A DNA stretch of 64,000 nucleotides, taken from the NCBI RefSeq assembly GCF_902859895.1, contig NZ_CADIKM010000001.1, forward strand, positions 372,001 to 436,000. Reading direction: 5' to 3'. A program made the translations under genes and the position numbers. Of the stretch, positions 21,442 to 29,367 are shown piece after piece; the stretch's first letter is position 1, and each line of letters opens with the position of its first letter. The DNA is from Pararobbsia alpina (GTDB lineage Bacteria; Pseudomonadota; Gammaproteobacteria; Burkholderiales; Burkholderiaceae). A model generated the notes under the pieces. That model was not told the DNA's origin. It searched no databases and worked only from the letters and a program-made list of their open reading frames with translations.

Positions 21442-23739
21442 TCATTCCCGGCTGGCGGCAAGCGCATCGACCACCACGAGTGCGGTCATATTGACGATGC
21501 GGCGCACCGTCGCCGTCGCCGTCAGCACATGGATCGGCCGTGCCGCGCCGAGCAGGATCGGCCCGATCGCGACGTTGTTGCCCGCCGCAACCTTGAGCAG
21601 GTTGTACGAGATATTGGCCGCATCCATATTGGGCAACACCAGCAGGTTCGCATCGCCTTCGAAGGTCGACTCAGGCATCAGGCTCTTGCGCAGGCGTCCG
21701 TCGAGCGCGGCATCGCCTTGCATTTCACCTTCGATATCGAGATCCGGCGCAATTTCCCTGAGCAACGTCAAGGTATCGCGCATTTTCTGCGCGCTAGGCG
21801 CGGGGCTCGAGCCAAAGCTGGAATGCGAAAGCAGCGCGATCTTCGGTTCGATCCCGAAACGACGCACCTCCTCGGCGGCGAGCACCGTGATCTCGGCCAG
21901 TTGGGCCGGCGACGGGTCGACGTTCACGTGGGTGTCGACGATGAAGATCTGGCGACCCGGCAGGATCAGCGCGTTCATCGCCGCATAGACCGACGACCCT
22001 TGGCGCTTGCCGATAATCTGGTCGATGAAATGCAGGTGACGGTGGGTCGTGCTGATCGTGCCGCAGATCATGCCGTCCGCTTCACCCTTGTGGATCATCA
22101 TCGAACCGATCAGCGTCGTGCGGCGGCGCATCTCGACCTTGGCGAGCTGCTCCGTAATGCCCTTGCGGGCCATCATCTTGAAGTACGTCTGCCAGTAGTC
22201 GCGGTAACGCTCATCGCGTTCCGGGTTGACGACGGTGAAATCCTGACCCGCCACGAGGCGCAGGCCGTAGCGCTGCAGACGCTGTTCGATGACCGCCGGA
22301 CGGCCGATCAGGATCGGCATCGCGATGCCTTCGTCGACAATGATCTGCACCGCACGCAGGACACGCTCTTCCTCGCCTTCGGCAAACACGATCCGCTTCT
22401 TGGCCGGCTCGACACTGCGCGCAACCTGGAAGATCGGCTTCATGATCGTGCCGCTCGCATAGACGAACTGCTGCAGATGCTGGCGGTAGGCGTCCATGTC
22501 CTCGATCGGACGGGTCGCGACGCCGCCGTCCATCGCGGCTTGCGCGACTGCCGGTGCGACGTTGACGATCAGGCGGGGATCAAAAGGCTTCGGAATCAGG
22601 TACTGCGGCCCGAACGACAGGTCGTGGATCCCGTAGGCGGTCGCCACGACGTCGCTCTGCTCCTGGCGCGCGAGGTCGGCGATCGCGTGGACCGCGGCGA
22701 TTTCCATTTCCTTCGTGATCGTCGTCGCGCCGACGTCGAGCGCGCCGCGGAAGATGAACGGAAAACACAGAACGTTGTTGACCTGGTTCGGGTAGTCCGT
22801 GCGCCCGGTCGCGATAATCGCGTCGGGCCGGACAGCCAGCGCCTCTTCGGGCGGAATTTCAGGACTCGGATTCGCGAGCGCGAGGATCAGCGGCCGGTTG
22901 GCCATGACCTTGACCATCTCGGGCTTGAGCACGCCGCCGGCGGACAAGCCCAGGAAGATGTCGGTGTCCGCGATGATGTCGGCAAGCTTGCGCGCCTCGG
23001 TCGGCTGCGCATAGCGCACCTTGTCGGGGTCCATGAGTTCGGTGCGGCCTTCGTAGACGACGCCCGCGAGATCCGTCACGAAAATGTGTTCGCGCGGCAG
23101 GCCGATGTCGACCAGCAGGTCGAGACAGGCCAGCGCCGCAGCACCCGCGCCGGAGGTCACGAGCTTGACCTTCTTGAGGTCCTTGCCGACGACCTTGAGG
23201 CCGTTCATGACCGCGGCCGCTACGACGATTGCGGTGCCATGCTGGTCATCATGGAACACTGGGATCTTCATGCGCTTGCGGCATTCGCGTTCGACCGTGA
23301 AGCAGTCCGGAGCCTTGATGTCTTCGAGATTGATGCCGCCGAAGGTCGGTTCGAGCGCGGCGATCACGTCGACGAGCTTCAACGGGTCGCTCTCGTTGAG
23401 CTCGATGTCGAACACATCGATCCCGGCGAATTTCTTGAACAGCACCGCCTTGCCTTCCATGACGGGCTTCGAGGCGAGCGGGCCGATATTGCCGAGGCCG
23501 AGCACCGCCGATCCGTTGGTGACGACCCCCACGAGATTGCTGCGAGCCGTGAAACGCGCCGCGTTGAGCGGGTCGGCGACAATCTCTTCGCAGGCCGCGG
23601 CGACGCCGGGCGAATACGCAAGCGCGAGGTCGCGCTGGTTCAGGAGCTGCTTGGTGGGGGCAATGGCAATCTTGCCGGGTGTGGGGAACTCGTGATAATC
23701 GAGAGCGGCTTCGCGGAGTTTGTCTGCAGGAGAGGACAT
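21442..23739 (-). CDS. maeB: NADP-dependent malic enzyme with phosphotransacetylase-like domain
   Basis: MaeB decarboxylates malate to pyruvate, making NADPH. The 765-residue protein has an N-terminal malic-enzyme half (LALAYSPGVAAACEEI, FDIELNESDPLKLVDVIAALEPTFGGINLEDI, IPVFHDDQHGTAIVVAAAV, TSGAGAAALACLDLL) up to residue ~420 and a C-terminal half like phosphotransacetylase (KKRIVFAEGEEERVLRAVQ, MMIHKGEADGMICGT). The C-terminal half usually regulates rather than catalyses. Length is typical of MaeB (~755-770). Divergent from thiL. Confidence 0.96.
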   Translation of the reverse strand: MSSPADKLREAALDYHEFPTPGKIAIAPTKQLLNQRDLALAYSPGVAAACEEIVADPLNAARFTARSNLVGVVTNGSAVLGLGNIGPLASKPVMEGKAVLFKKFAGIDVFDIELNESDPLKLVDVIAALEPTFGGINLEDIKAPDCFTVERECRKRMKIPVFHDDQHGTAIVVAAAVMNGLKVVGKDLKKVKLVTSGAGAAALACLDLLVDIGLPREHIFVTDLAGVVYEGRTELMDPDKVRYAQPTEARKLADIIADTDIFLGLSAGGVLKPEMVKVMANRPLILALANPSPEIPPEEALAVRPDAIIATGRTDYPNQVNNVLCFPFIFRGALDVGATTITKEMEIAAVHAIADLARQEQSDVVATAYGIHDLSFGPQYLIPKPFDPRLIVNVAPAVAQAAMDGGVATRPIEDMDAYRQHLQQFVYASGTIMKPIFQVARSVEPAKKRIVFAEGEEERVLRAVQIIVDEGIAMPILIGRPAVIEQRLQRYGLRLVAGQDFTVVNPERDERYRDYWQTYFKMMARKGITEQLAKVEMRRRTTLIGSMMIHKGEADGMICGTISTTHRHLHFIDQIIGKRQGSSVYAAMNALILPGRQIFIVDTHVNVDPSPAQLAEITVLAAEEVRRFGIEPKIALLSHSSFGSSPAPSAQKMRDTLTLLREIAPDLDIEGEMQGDAALDGRLRKSLMPESTFEGDANLLVLPNMDAANISYNLLKVAAGNNVAIGPILLGAARPIHVLTATATVRRIVNMTALVVVDALAASRE

Positions 23740-23881
23740 GGAGGCGCTTAAAGCTAGGCGGATTAGAATCAGTTATCTAGATCCATTGTAGCGCCGAAAC
23801 CCTTCTCAACCCGGGCCAACCCTGGTCGGAACCGCTTGCTGCGGTGCCACACGACACGACGCCTGAGGCGATCTTCATCGA

Positions 23882-24865
23882 ATGCTCAACGAATTCAGTC
23901 TCATCAGCAGGTATTTTTCGCGACCGTCGCAGGCGCCAGGCAGCGCGGTGCTCGGCGTGGGCGACGATTGTGCGCTGCTCGCACCGAGAGCGGGCAAGGC
24001 GCTCGCCATTTCGAGCGACATGCTCGTCGAGGGGCGGCACTTCTTTGCGGGGGCCGATGCTCGCGCACTCGGCCACAAGACTCTTGCGGTCAATCTGTCG
24101 GACCTCGCCGCGATGGGTGCGAGTCCACGCGCGTTCACGCTGGCGCTCGCGCTGCCGGTTATCGACGAAGCGTGGCTGGAGGAATTTTCCGCGGGGATGT
24201 TCGCGCTGGCCGACCCCGCGGGCTGTGAACTGATCGGCGGCGATACGACGCGCGGCCCGCTGACGCTTTGTGTCACGGTGTTCGGCGACGTCGATGCAGG
24301 GCGCGCGCTGCGCCGCGACGCCGCGCAGGTCGGCGATGACGTCTGGGTCTCGGGCACGCTCGGCGACGCGCGGCTCGCGCTCGGCGCCCTGCGCAACGAA
24401 TGGACCTTGAACGCCGCCGAACTCGCCGAGGTCCAGCGCTCGTTGGACTGGCCCGAACCGCAACTCGCCCTCGGCATGGCGCTCGCGGGTGTTGCGCATG
24501 CCGCACTGGACATCTCGGACGGCTTGGCGGGCGACCTCGGCCATATCGTGGCGAGATCGAATGTCGGCGCACGCATCAATGTCGATGCACTGCCGCGCTC
24601 GGCGACACTCGCGCGACAGACCCCGCAAATCCAGCGCCAATGCACGATTGCGGGCGGCGACGACTACCAGCTGTGTTTTACCGCTTCCGTGCGCGCACGA
24701 GACGTCGTGCTTTCGGCGAGTAGCCAGGCCGGTACATCTGTGAGCCGCGTCGGTACAATTACGGCCTTCGATGAGGCTGCCGATGCGGCGCGAATCGTCT
24801 GGACCGATGCCGGCGGTCAACCGCTGGCGCTTGCATTGCGTGGATTCGATCACTTCGATGACTGA
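23882..24865 (+). CDS. thiL: Thiamine-monophosphate kinase
   Basis: ThiL phosphorylates thiamine monophosphate to the active cofactor thiamine diphosphate. The 327-residue protein shows the AIR-synthase-like family blocks LGVGDDCALL, SSDMLVEGRHF, LAVNLSDLAAMGASP, LIGGDTTRGPL, ALDISDGLAGDLGHI and IAGGDDYQLCF. Start ATG 23882 matches the family N-terminus (MLNEFSLISRYF). It overlaps pgpA by eight bases and with pncC forms the thiL-pgpA-pncC operon typical of Burkholderiaceae. Confidence 0.96.
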   Translation: MLNEFSLISRYFSRPSQAPGSAVLGVGDDCALLAPRAGKALAISSDMLVEGRHFFAGADARALGHKTLAVNLSDLAAMGASPRAFTLALALPVIDEAWLEEFSAGMFALADPAGCELIGGDTTRGPLTLCVTVFGDVDAGRALRRDAAQVGDDVWVSGTLGDARLALGALRNEWTLNAAELAEVQRSLDWPEPQLALGMALAGVAHAALDISDGLAGDLGHIVARSNVGARINVDALPRSATLARQTPQIQRQCTIAGGDDYQLCFTASVRARDVVLSASSQAGTSVSRVGTITAFDEAADAARIVWTDAGGQPLALALRGFDHFDD

Positions 24866-25556
24866 CCCGAAAGACATTATCGACGCCGACCCTGAACGGA
24901 AGGCCCAACGCTCGGCGCAGCTGCACCGGCGTTTCGGTGGCCGCTTCGGCTACTTCCGCAACCGCGGGGCCGATGCGGGCGCAACCGGCGCAAGTGCCAA
25001 TGCGGCCGGTGGTTCGGCGGGGGCGGCCGGCGGAGCAGGCACAAACGCGGGTGCCGCCAAGGATCGCGGCGTGCGACCGACGGCCGCCTTCATGCGCTCG
25101 CACCCTGCTCACTTGCTTTCTCTCGGCTTTGGCACGGGGCTGTCGCGCTTCGTACCCGGGACGATCGGCACGTTGTTCGGCTGGGTCTCGTTCTTGGTTC
25201 TCAATCCGTATCTGACGTCGGCCGGCTGGGTTGCCTTGATCGTGCTCGGTTTCTTCGTCGGAATCTGGGCCACGGCCTTCACGGCAAGCCGGCTCGACGC
25301 AGCCGACCCCGGCGCGGTGAACTGGGACGAGATCGTCGCGTTCTGGCTCGTGATGCTGTTCGTGATGCCGTCGACGTTTTCGCAGCAACTGGCGGCTTTT
25401 GTGCTGTTCCGTTTGTTCGATATGCTCAAGCCGCCGCCGATCCGCTGGTTCGACCAGCGTTTCAAGGGCGGCTTCGGCATCATGATCGATGATATCGTCG
25501 CGGCCTTTATGACTTTGCTCGTGATCGCGGTGGGACGTATTCACTATGGACAATGA
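24858..25556 (+). CDS. pgpA: Phosphatidylglycerophosphatase A
   Basis: PgpA dephosphorylates phosphatidylglycerol phosphate in phospholipid synthesis. The 232-residue protein begins with ~75 polar residues that include a Gly/Ala/Thr-rich stretch around residues 36-60, absent from ordinary PgpA (~160 residues). The conserved membrane domain follows: AHLLSLGFGTGLSRFVPGTIGTLFGW, WDEIVAFWLVMLFVMP and FDMLKPPPIRWFDQRFKGGFGIMIDDIVAAF, with the acidic catalytic residues. ATG 24858 lies inside the thiL end. It overlaps pncC by 11 bases. Confidence 0.93.
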   Translation: MTDPKDIIDADPERKAQRSAQLHRRFGGRFGYFRNRGADAGATGASANAAGGSAGAAGGAGTNAGAAKDRGVRPTAAFMRSHPAHLLSLGFGTGLSRFVPGTIGTLFGWVSFLVLNPYLTSAGWVALIVLGFFVGIWATAFTASRLDAADPGAVNWDEIVAFWLVMLFVMPSTFSQQLAAFVLFRLFDMLKPPPIRWFDQRFKGGFGIMIDDIVAAFMTLLVIAVGRIHYGQ

Positions 25557-26049
25557 AAACACCCTGCACCAGCTTGCGATCCGCGTGGGCAACCGGCTGC
25601 GCGAATCGCGCCTGATGCTCAGCACGGCCGAATCGTGCACGGGCGGCCTGATTGCAGGCGCGATCACGGATATCTCGGGCAGCAGCGGATGGTTCGAACG
25701 CGGTTTCGTGACCTATTCGAACCAATCGAAGACCGAGATGATCGGCGTACCGCCGGAGCTCATCGAGCGTCATGGTGCGGTCAGCGAGGCTGTTGCGCGA
25801 GCGATGGCCGAGGGCGCGCTGCGTAATAGCCGCGCGCAGCTCGCGTTGTCGGTGACAGGGGTCGCCGGCCCCGGCGGCGGTACGGAGACGAAACCGGTCG
25901 GCACGGTCTCGTTTGGTTGGAGCGACCGGATCCACACGACCTGTCAGACGATGCACCTCAAAGGCGACCGCCGCCAGATTCGGATCCAGACGGCCGCGCA
26001 TGCGCTGCGCGGCGTATTGAAAATGCTCGACGAAGAAGACGAGCGATAG
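25546..26049 (+). CDS. pncC: Nicotinamide-nucleotide amidase (CinA C-terminal domain)
   Basis: PncC deamidates nicotinamide mononucleotide to nicotinate mononucleotide in the pyridine nucleotide salvage cycle. The 167-residue protein is a stand-alone CinA C-terminal domain with STAESCTGGLIAGAITDISGSSGWFERGFVTYSN, ERHGAVSEAVARAMAEGAL and SVTGVAGPGGGTETKPVGTVSFGW. Length is normal. It is last in the thiL-pgpA-pncC operon and is followed by the 361-base region upstream of the iron locus. Confidence 0.94.
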   Translation: MDNENTLHQLAIRVGNRLRESRLMLSTAESCTGGLIAGAITDISGSSGWFERGFVTYSNQSKTEMIGVPPELIERHGAVSEAVARAMAEGALRNSRAQLALSVTGVAGPGGGTETKPVGTVSFGWSDRIHTTCQTMHLKGDRRQIRIQTAAHALRGVLKMLDEEDER

Positions 26050-26410
26050 ACAATCGGATTCGGGGACTGCGCAAGTTCCCGCATCGCAACCCTCACCCGC
26101 GCATCTCAGAACTTATTAAGACTGCGCTATCGACGCGCCAGATCTGCTGCATTGACTTAGTCCACATCGCATCCGATCGCCGCCTTCGCGGCGGCATCCC
26201 AAAATATAAGAATCGCGATGACGAATTCCGAATACCTATCACGGCGATGGATTAGCAGGATGGCACCGTCGGTCTGATGTCAGACGGATGCTTGGGGAGC
26301 TTCAGTCATTTCGAAAGCTAATCGAAAGCAAGTTGACAGCAACGCAATCTGAAATTGACAATGAGAATCGTTAACATTTAGGTGGCGATGCGTGAGCATC
26401 GCTCGGCATC
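26050..26410. other. Regulatory region upstream of the iron locus
   Basis: This 361-base stretch is more AT-rich than its surroundings and holds no supported gene. It contains a perfect palindrome GTCTGA-TG-TCAGAC (26272-26285), a TTGACA box (26333-26338), and a Fur box (26357-26375) just upstream of the ECF sigma gene. It is therefore probably the iron-responsive control region of the siderophore locus. Confidence 0.6.
26357..26375 (+). promoter_or_regulatory. Fur box upstream of ECF sigma gene
   Basis: GACAATGAGAATCGTTAAC matches the 19-bp Fur consensus (GATAATGATAATCATTATC) at 15 of 19 positions by my count. It lies 36 bases before the sigma-factor start, where bound Fur-Fe(II) would block transcription. 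fur itself is in this window. Confidence 0.75.
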
Positions 26411-26968
26411 TTGACCGGCCTTCATTGCGATTCTTCCCAATCATTTCTCGTAGGCGTCTTAGTCAAGCATTACCACGAGCTCGTTGACTATGTACGGCGC
26501 CGCTTCGGCGATCAGACGTTCGCTCACGATGTCGTGCAGGACGTCTGTGTACAGCTACTTCGCCGTCCGCCGGGCGAGGCCATGGATACGCCCCTCGCAT
26601 TTCTGAGACATTTGTCGATCCATCGCGCTATCGATCGGTGGCGTGCCGACGAAAGGCATGCGGCGTATGTCCTGGAGGAGGAGCAGGATGTCGCCGGACT
26701 TCACGCGGACCTGATCGGCGAGGAGCGTCTATTGAGCTACAAACAGACCGTTCGGGAACTCGAGAAAGTCATTCAGGGCCTGCCGACCCGCTGTCGCGAG
26801 GTATTTGTCCTGCACAAGATTCATGAGATGACGCAGGACGAAGTGGCTGCACACTTGAACATCTCGCGTAACATGGTTGCTAAACACCTCTCTCGTGCGA
26901 TGATCGAATTCGCCCCCCTCCTTCGGACAACACTGCAAGACAAGACGGCAACTGCCGATGCCGCATAA
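26411..26968 (+). CDS. ECF (FecI-type) RNA polymerase sigma factor
   Basis: A 185-residue sigma-70 family protein of the iron-responsive FecI group. Region 2 covers about residues 18-85 (YHELVDYVRRRFGDQTFAHDVVQDVCVQLLRR, then FLRHLSIHRAIDRWRADERH) and region 4 about residues 115-170 (ELEKVIQGLPTRCREVFVLHKIHEMTQDEVAAHLNISRNMVAKHLSRAM) with its helix-turn-helix. The start is TTG 26411; an in-frame stop lies 18 bases before it and no good ribosome site is seen, so a slightly later start is possible. It is preceded by a Fur box and overlaps the next gene. Expected to activate the TonB receptor and siderophore genes. In Cupriavidus a comparable ECF sigma controls the alcaligin E (staphyloferrin B) system. 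Confidence 0.88.
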   Translation: MTGLHCDSSQSFLVGVLVKHYHELVDYVRRRFGDQTFAHDVVQDVCVQLLRRPPGEAMDTPLAFLRHLSIHRAIDRWRADERHAAYVLEEEQDVAGLHADLIGEERLLSYKQTVRELEKVIQGLPTRCREVFVLHKIHEMTQDEVAAHLNISRNMVAKHLSRAMIEFAPLLRTTLQDKTATADAA

Positions 26969-27233
26969 GCATTCCCACGACCCCGACTCCGATTCATTCC
27001 AAGACGCCGCGCTCGAAGACTATAGGGACGCGTTGCGGGAACTATTCCCTCTTGAAGACCTTGTGCGCAAGGCATCGCGTCGCCGGCGAGTCCGGCGCGC
27101 GGCGGCGGGCGCCGTCGTGTGCGCGGCGGCCGGCGTGTGCACGTGGATCCTCGATCACGCCCATCGGATCGAGCAGTTTCACACGGTCGTGAGCAAGCAC
27201 ACGGTCACTCGCGCACACGACGGGGCCGCCTGA
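26958..27233 (+). CDS. Short FecR-like membrane protein, possible truncated anti-sigma
   Basis: A 91-residue protein overlapping the sigma gene by 11 bases. Residues 1-48 are polar (ALEDYRDALRELFPLEDLVRKASRRRR) and would be cytoplasmic; residues about 50-65 (AAAGAVVCAAAGVCTWIL) form a single membrane span; about 25 residues would be periplasmic (IEQFHTVVSKHTVTRAHDGAA). This resembles the first third of FecR, including the segment after the membrane helix that normally continues into a periplasmic sensor domain. Here it stops, so the signal-receiving part is missing. It may be a minimal anti-sigma protein or the remnant of a truncated fecR. I infer this from layout and weak sequence likeness only. 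Confidence 0.55.
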   Translation: MPHKHSHDPDSDSFQDAALEDYRDALRELFPLEDLVRKASRRRRVRRAAAGAVVCAAAGVCTWILDHAHRIEQFHTVVSKHTVTRAHDGAA

Positions 27234-27351
27234 TCGCCTGTCACTGACGCGTTTTTTTCTCTGCGATTTTTTTCCACCCCGACGTCAACAACGGCGTCCG
27301 CCTGAACGGTAACCCCTGTGAGATCAAAACATTCTTATAAGGAGCCGTTGC

Positions 27352-28191
27352 ATGAGCTTTACCGGGGACCGCCGGGGTGCGGGTCAGTACAGATGTATCG
27401 CGGTTGCCGTCGCCTTGTCCGCGTCGGCACAAGCCACTCAGGCTGCTCAACCTGTTCAAGCTGCGCAAGCCACTCAGCCTGCTCAGCCTGCTCAGCCTGC
27501 TCAAGCCGCTCAGGCTACTCAAGCTGCGCAAGCCGCTCAAGCCACTCAGGCTACTCAACCTGCGCAAGCCGCTCAAGCTGCTCAAGCTGCTCAAGCTGAG
27601 CCGGCAACTGCCACGCTCAACGCGCCTCCGCAAGCAGAGCCGGAGCCGATGCAACTCGAACCGATCCAGATCTCGGACGTGCGCACGCACAGCGACGTCG
27701 TGCAGCCGACCCAACAGGTTACGGTGATCGACCACGATGAACTGCAGGAGCTCCAGACAGGCTCGAACAACCTCGCCACGGTGCTGAGCAAGGTAGTGCC
27801 GGGGATGGCCGATTCGAGCCACACCATCACCGACTATGGGCAGACCCTGCGCGGGCGCAGCGTGCTCGTGCTGGTCGATGGTGTCCCGCTCAACACGAAT
27901 CGCGACTCCGCCCGCAATCTCGCCAGCGTCGATCCGAACAATATCGAGAAGATCGAGGTACTGCGCGGCAGCAGCGCGATCTACGGCAGTGGCGCGACGG
28001 GCGGCATCGTGTCGATCACGACACGGCCGGCAGGTGGCGAGCCGCGCGCGGAAACGCTATTCACGATGACATCGCCGCTATCGCATCTTTCTGGCTCAGG
28101 GCTGGGCGGTCAGGTACAGCAGTTTTTCTCAGGCAGCCACGGGGCGATCGACTACGAGTTCAACGTCGGCGCGCAGCACGTCGGTGCCTCC
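27352..28191 (+). pseudogene. TonB-dependent siderophore receptor, plug only, barrel deleted
   Basis: The reading frame encodes a signal peptide (about residues 1-27), an Ala/Gln/Pro/Thr repeat region (to about residue 83), a possible TonB-box region near EPIQISDV, and most of the plug domain: TVIDHDELQELQTG, LATVLSKVVPGM, GQTLRGRSVLVLVDGVPLNT, ASVDPNNIEKIEVLRGSSAIYGSGATGGIVSITTRP. It continues a little into the barrel (FSGSHGAIDYEFNVGAQHVGAS) and then switches abruptly to a cytosolic-enzyme sequence at 28189-28197. A complete receptor would have some 400 more residues of beta-barrel. There is no STN signalling domain, so it is not a FecA-type transducer. RBS AGGAG precedes ATG 27352. The product cannot form a receptor. 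Confidence 0.85.
27424..27600. repeat. Ala-Gln-rich low-complexity repeat in receptor gene
   Basis: Irregular 9-15-bp repeats built from gctcaa, gctgcg, actcag and cct encode a run of Ala-Gln with Pro and Thr substitutions between signal peptide and plug. No homologous segment is expected in a normal receptor. Confidence 0.85.
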
Positions 28192-28347
28192 CGCATCGTG
28201 ACGCTGCTGCCCGACCGCGGTGAACGCTATCTCGAAAGTGTTTACGACAACGATTGGCTCGCCCGCATCGCTGCGTCCCGCGCGAATGCCGCCGGGCCCG
28301 CTTCGCTCAATCCTTCACCACTCCATCGCTCGACGAGGTTCTCTGAC
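28192..28347 (+). pseudogene. sbnA: C-terminal remnant of SbnA-like ACEGA synthase
   Basis: The residues IVTLLPDRGERYLESVYDN and the following DWLARI match the extreme C-terminus of SbnA, the cysteine-synthase-like enzyme that joins O-phosphoserine and glutamate to N-(2-amino-2-carboxyethyl)-glutamate; the S. aureus protein ends with a very similar VTILPDRGDRYLDLVYSD segment. Only ~35 recognisable residues remain, followed by a ~17-residue unrelated tail. SbnA is ~325 residues, so about 290 are missing, including the PLP lysine. There is no stop in this frame before sbnB; stops at 28344-28346 and 28349-28351 lie in the other two frames, so the original stop may have been lost by a small indel. 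Confidence 0.8.
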
Positions 28348-29367
28348 ATGACATCTCACGTTGACTCCGATTTGCTCTATCTCGGTCGCCAGGATTTGAT
28401 CGCGCTCGGCGGCGATCGCTCGCAGCCTTACGTGGAAGCCATCGAGGAGGGGCTCGCGCTGCATGCACGACGCGATTTCGCGCAGCCGCTCAAGCCCTAT
28501 CTGCGTTGGCGCGGCGCGGATCACATCGCAGACCGCATCATCGCGATGCCGTGTTATGTCGGCGGCGAGCATCCGATCGCGGGGCTCAAGTGGATTGGCA
28601 GCCGGCAGCACAATCCATCGCGTTTCGGCAAGGAGCGCGCGAGCGCCGTGATCGTGCTCAATGATGCGCAGACGAACTATCCGGTCGCGATCATGGAGGG
28701 CGGCCTGATCAGCGGCATGCGCACGGCCGCGATCACTGCGGTGGCGACGCGGCATCTTGCGCGCGATGACTTCACCGACGTCGCGTGCATCGGTTGCGGG
28801 CCGATTGCGCGGATGCAGATGCACACACTCATCGAGCAGTTTCCGCAGATCCGCCGTGTGCACCTGTTCGATCTCTCGTGCGAGGCGATGCGCGGTTTCA
28901 GCCATGCGTTGACCAAGCGCTTCCCGCAAATCGCGTGCGAAGAAGCGGCTAGCGCCGAGCAGGCGGTGCGCTCGGGTGAGGTCGTCGTGACCTGCACCGT
29001 CGCCGACGCGCCCTACCTCCAGCACGCGTGGCTCAAGCGCGGGGCATTCGTGTGCAACGTGTCGATCATGGACGTGCACAAGGAGGTCTACGAACTCGCG
29101 GACAAGGTGATTGTCGACGACTGGGATCAATCGAACCGCGAAAAGAAGATCATCAACCAGCTCGTGCTCGAAGGGCGCTTCAGCCGCGAACGACTGCACG
29201 CGGAACTGGGTGAGATCGTGATCGGCGAGCGGCCGGGCCGCGAGAACCACGACGAGATCATTCTCCTCAATCCGATGGGGATGGCGCTCGACGACATGGT
29301 GTGCGCGCGCCATTTCTATCGACTGGCAACGCAGCGCGGCGTCGGCACGCGACTGCCGCTGTTATGA
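28348..29367 (+). CDS. sbnB: SbnB-like N-(carboxyethyl)-glutamate dehydrogenase (ornithine cyclodeaminase family)
   Basis: SbnB oxidatively cleaves ACEGA to L-2,3-diaminopropionate, alpha-ketoglutarate and NADH. The 339-residue protein starts MTSHVDSDLLYLGRQDLIALGG and carries the ornithine-cyclodeaminase fold with LKWIGSRQHNPSRFGKERASAVIVLNDAQTNYPVAIMEGGLISGMRTAAITAVA and the dinucleotide-binding CIGCGPIARMQMHTL. Length equals SbnB (~336). The frame is open from the receptor start, giving a 671-residue potential fusion, but GAGG at 28335-28338, nine bases before ATG 28348, supports independent initiation. Its stop overlaps sbnC by ATGA. With sbnA deleted it would lack substrate. Confidence 0.9.
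   Translation: MTSHVDSDLLYLGRQDLIALGGDRSQPYVEAIEEGLALHARRDFAQPLKPYLRWRGADHIADRIIAMPCYVGGEHPIAGLKWIGSRQHNPSRFGKERASAVIVLNDAQTNYPVAIMEGGLISGMRTAAITAVATRHLARDDFTDVACIGCGPIARMQMHTLIEQFPQIRRVHLFDLSCEAMRGFSHALTKRFPQIACEEAASAEQAVRSGEVVVTCTVADAPYLQHAWLKRGAFVCNVSIMDVHKEVYELADKVIVDDWDQSNREKKIINQLVLEGRFSRERLHAELGEIVIGERPGRENHDEIILLNPMGMALDDMVCARHFYRLATQRGVGTRLPLL

Noticed and set aside
21169-23751. 860-codon plus-strand frame opposite maeB
   Set aside because: Shadow of the maeB coding strand; maeB shows all malic enzyme motifs.
26958-27351. Idea that a full-length fecR continues past 27233 after a frameshift
   Set aside because: I looked for FecR sensor-domain motifs in all frames to 27351 and saw none; the stretch holds T runs and the receptor ribosome site.
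27241-27822. Minus-strand frame with Ser-Leu repeats
   Set aside because: It is the antisense reading of the Ala-Gln repeat in the receptor fragment.
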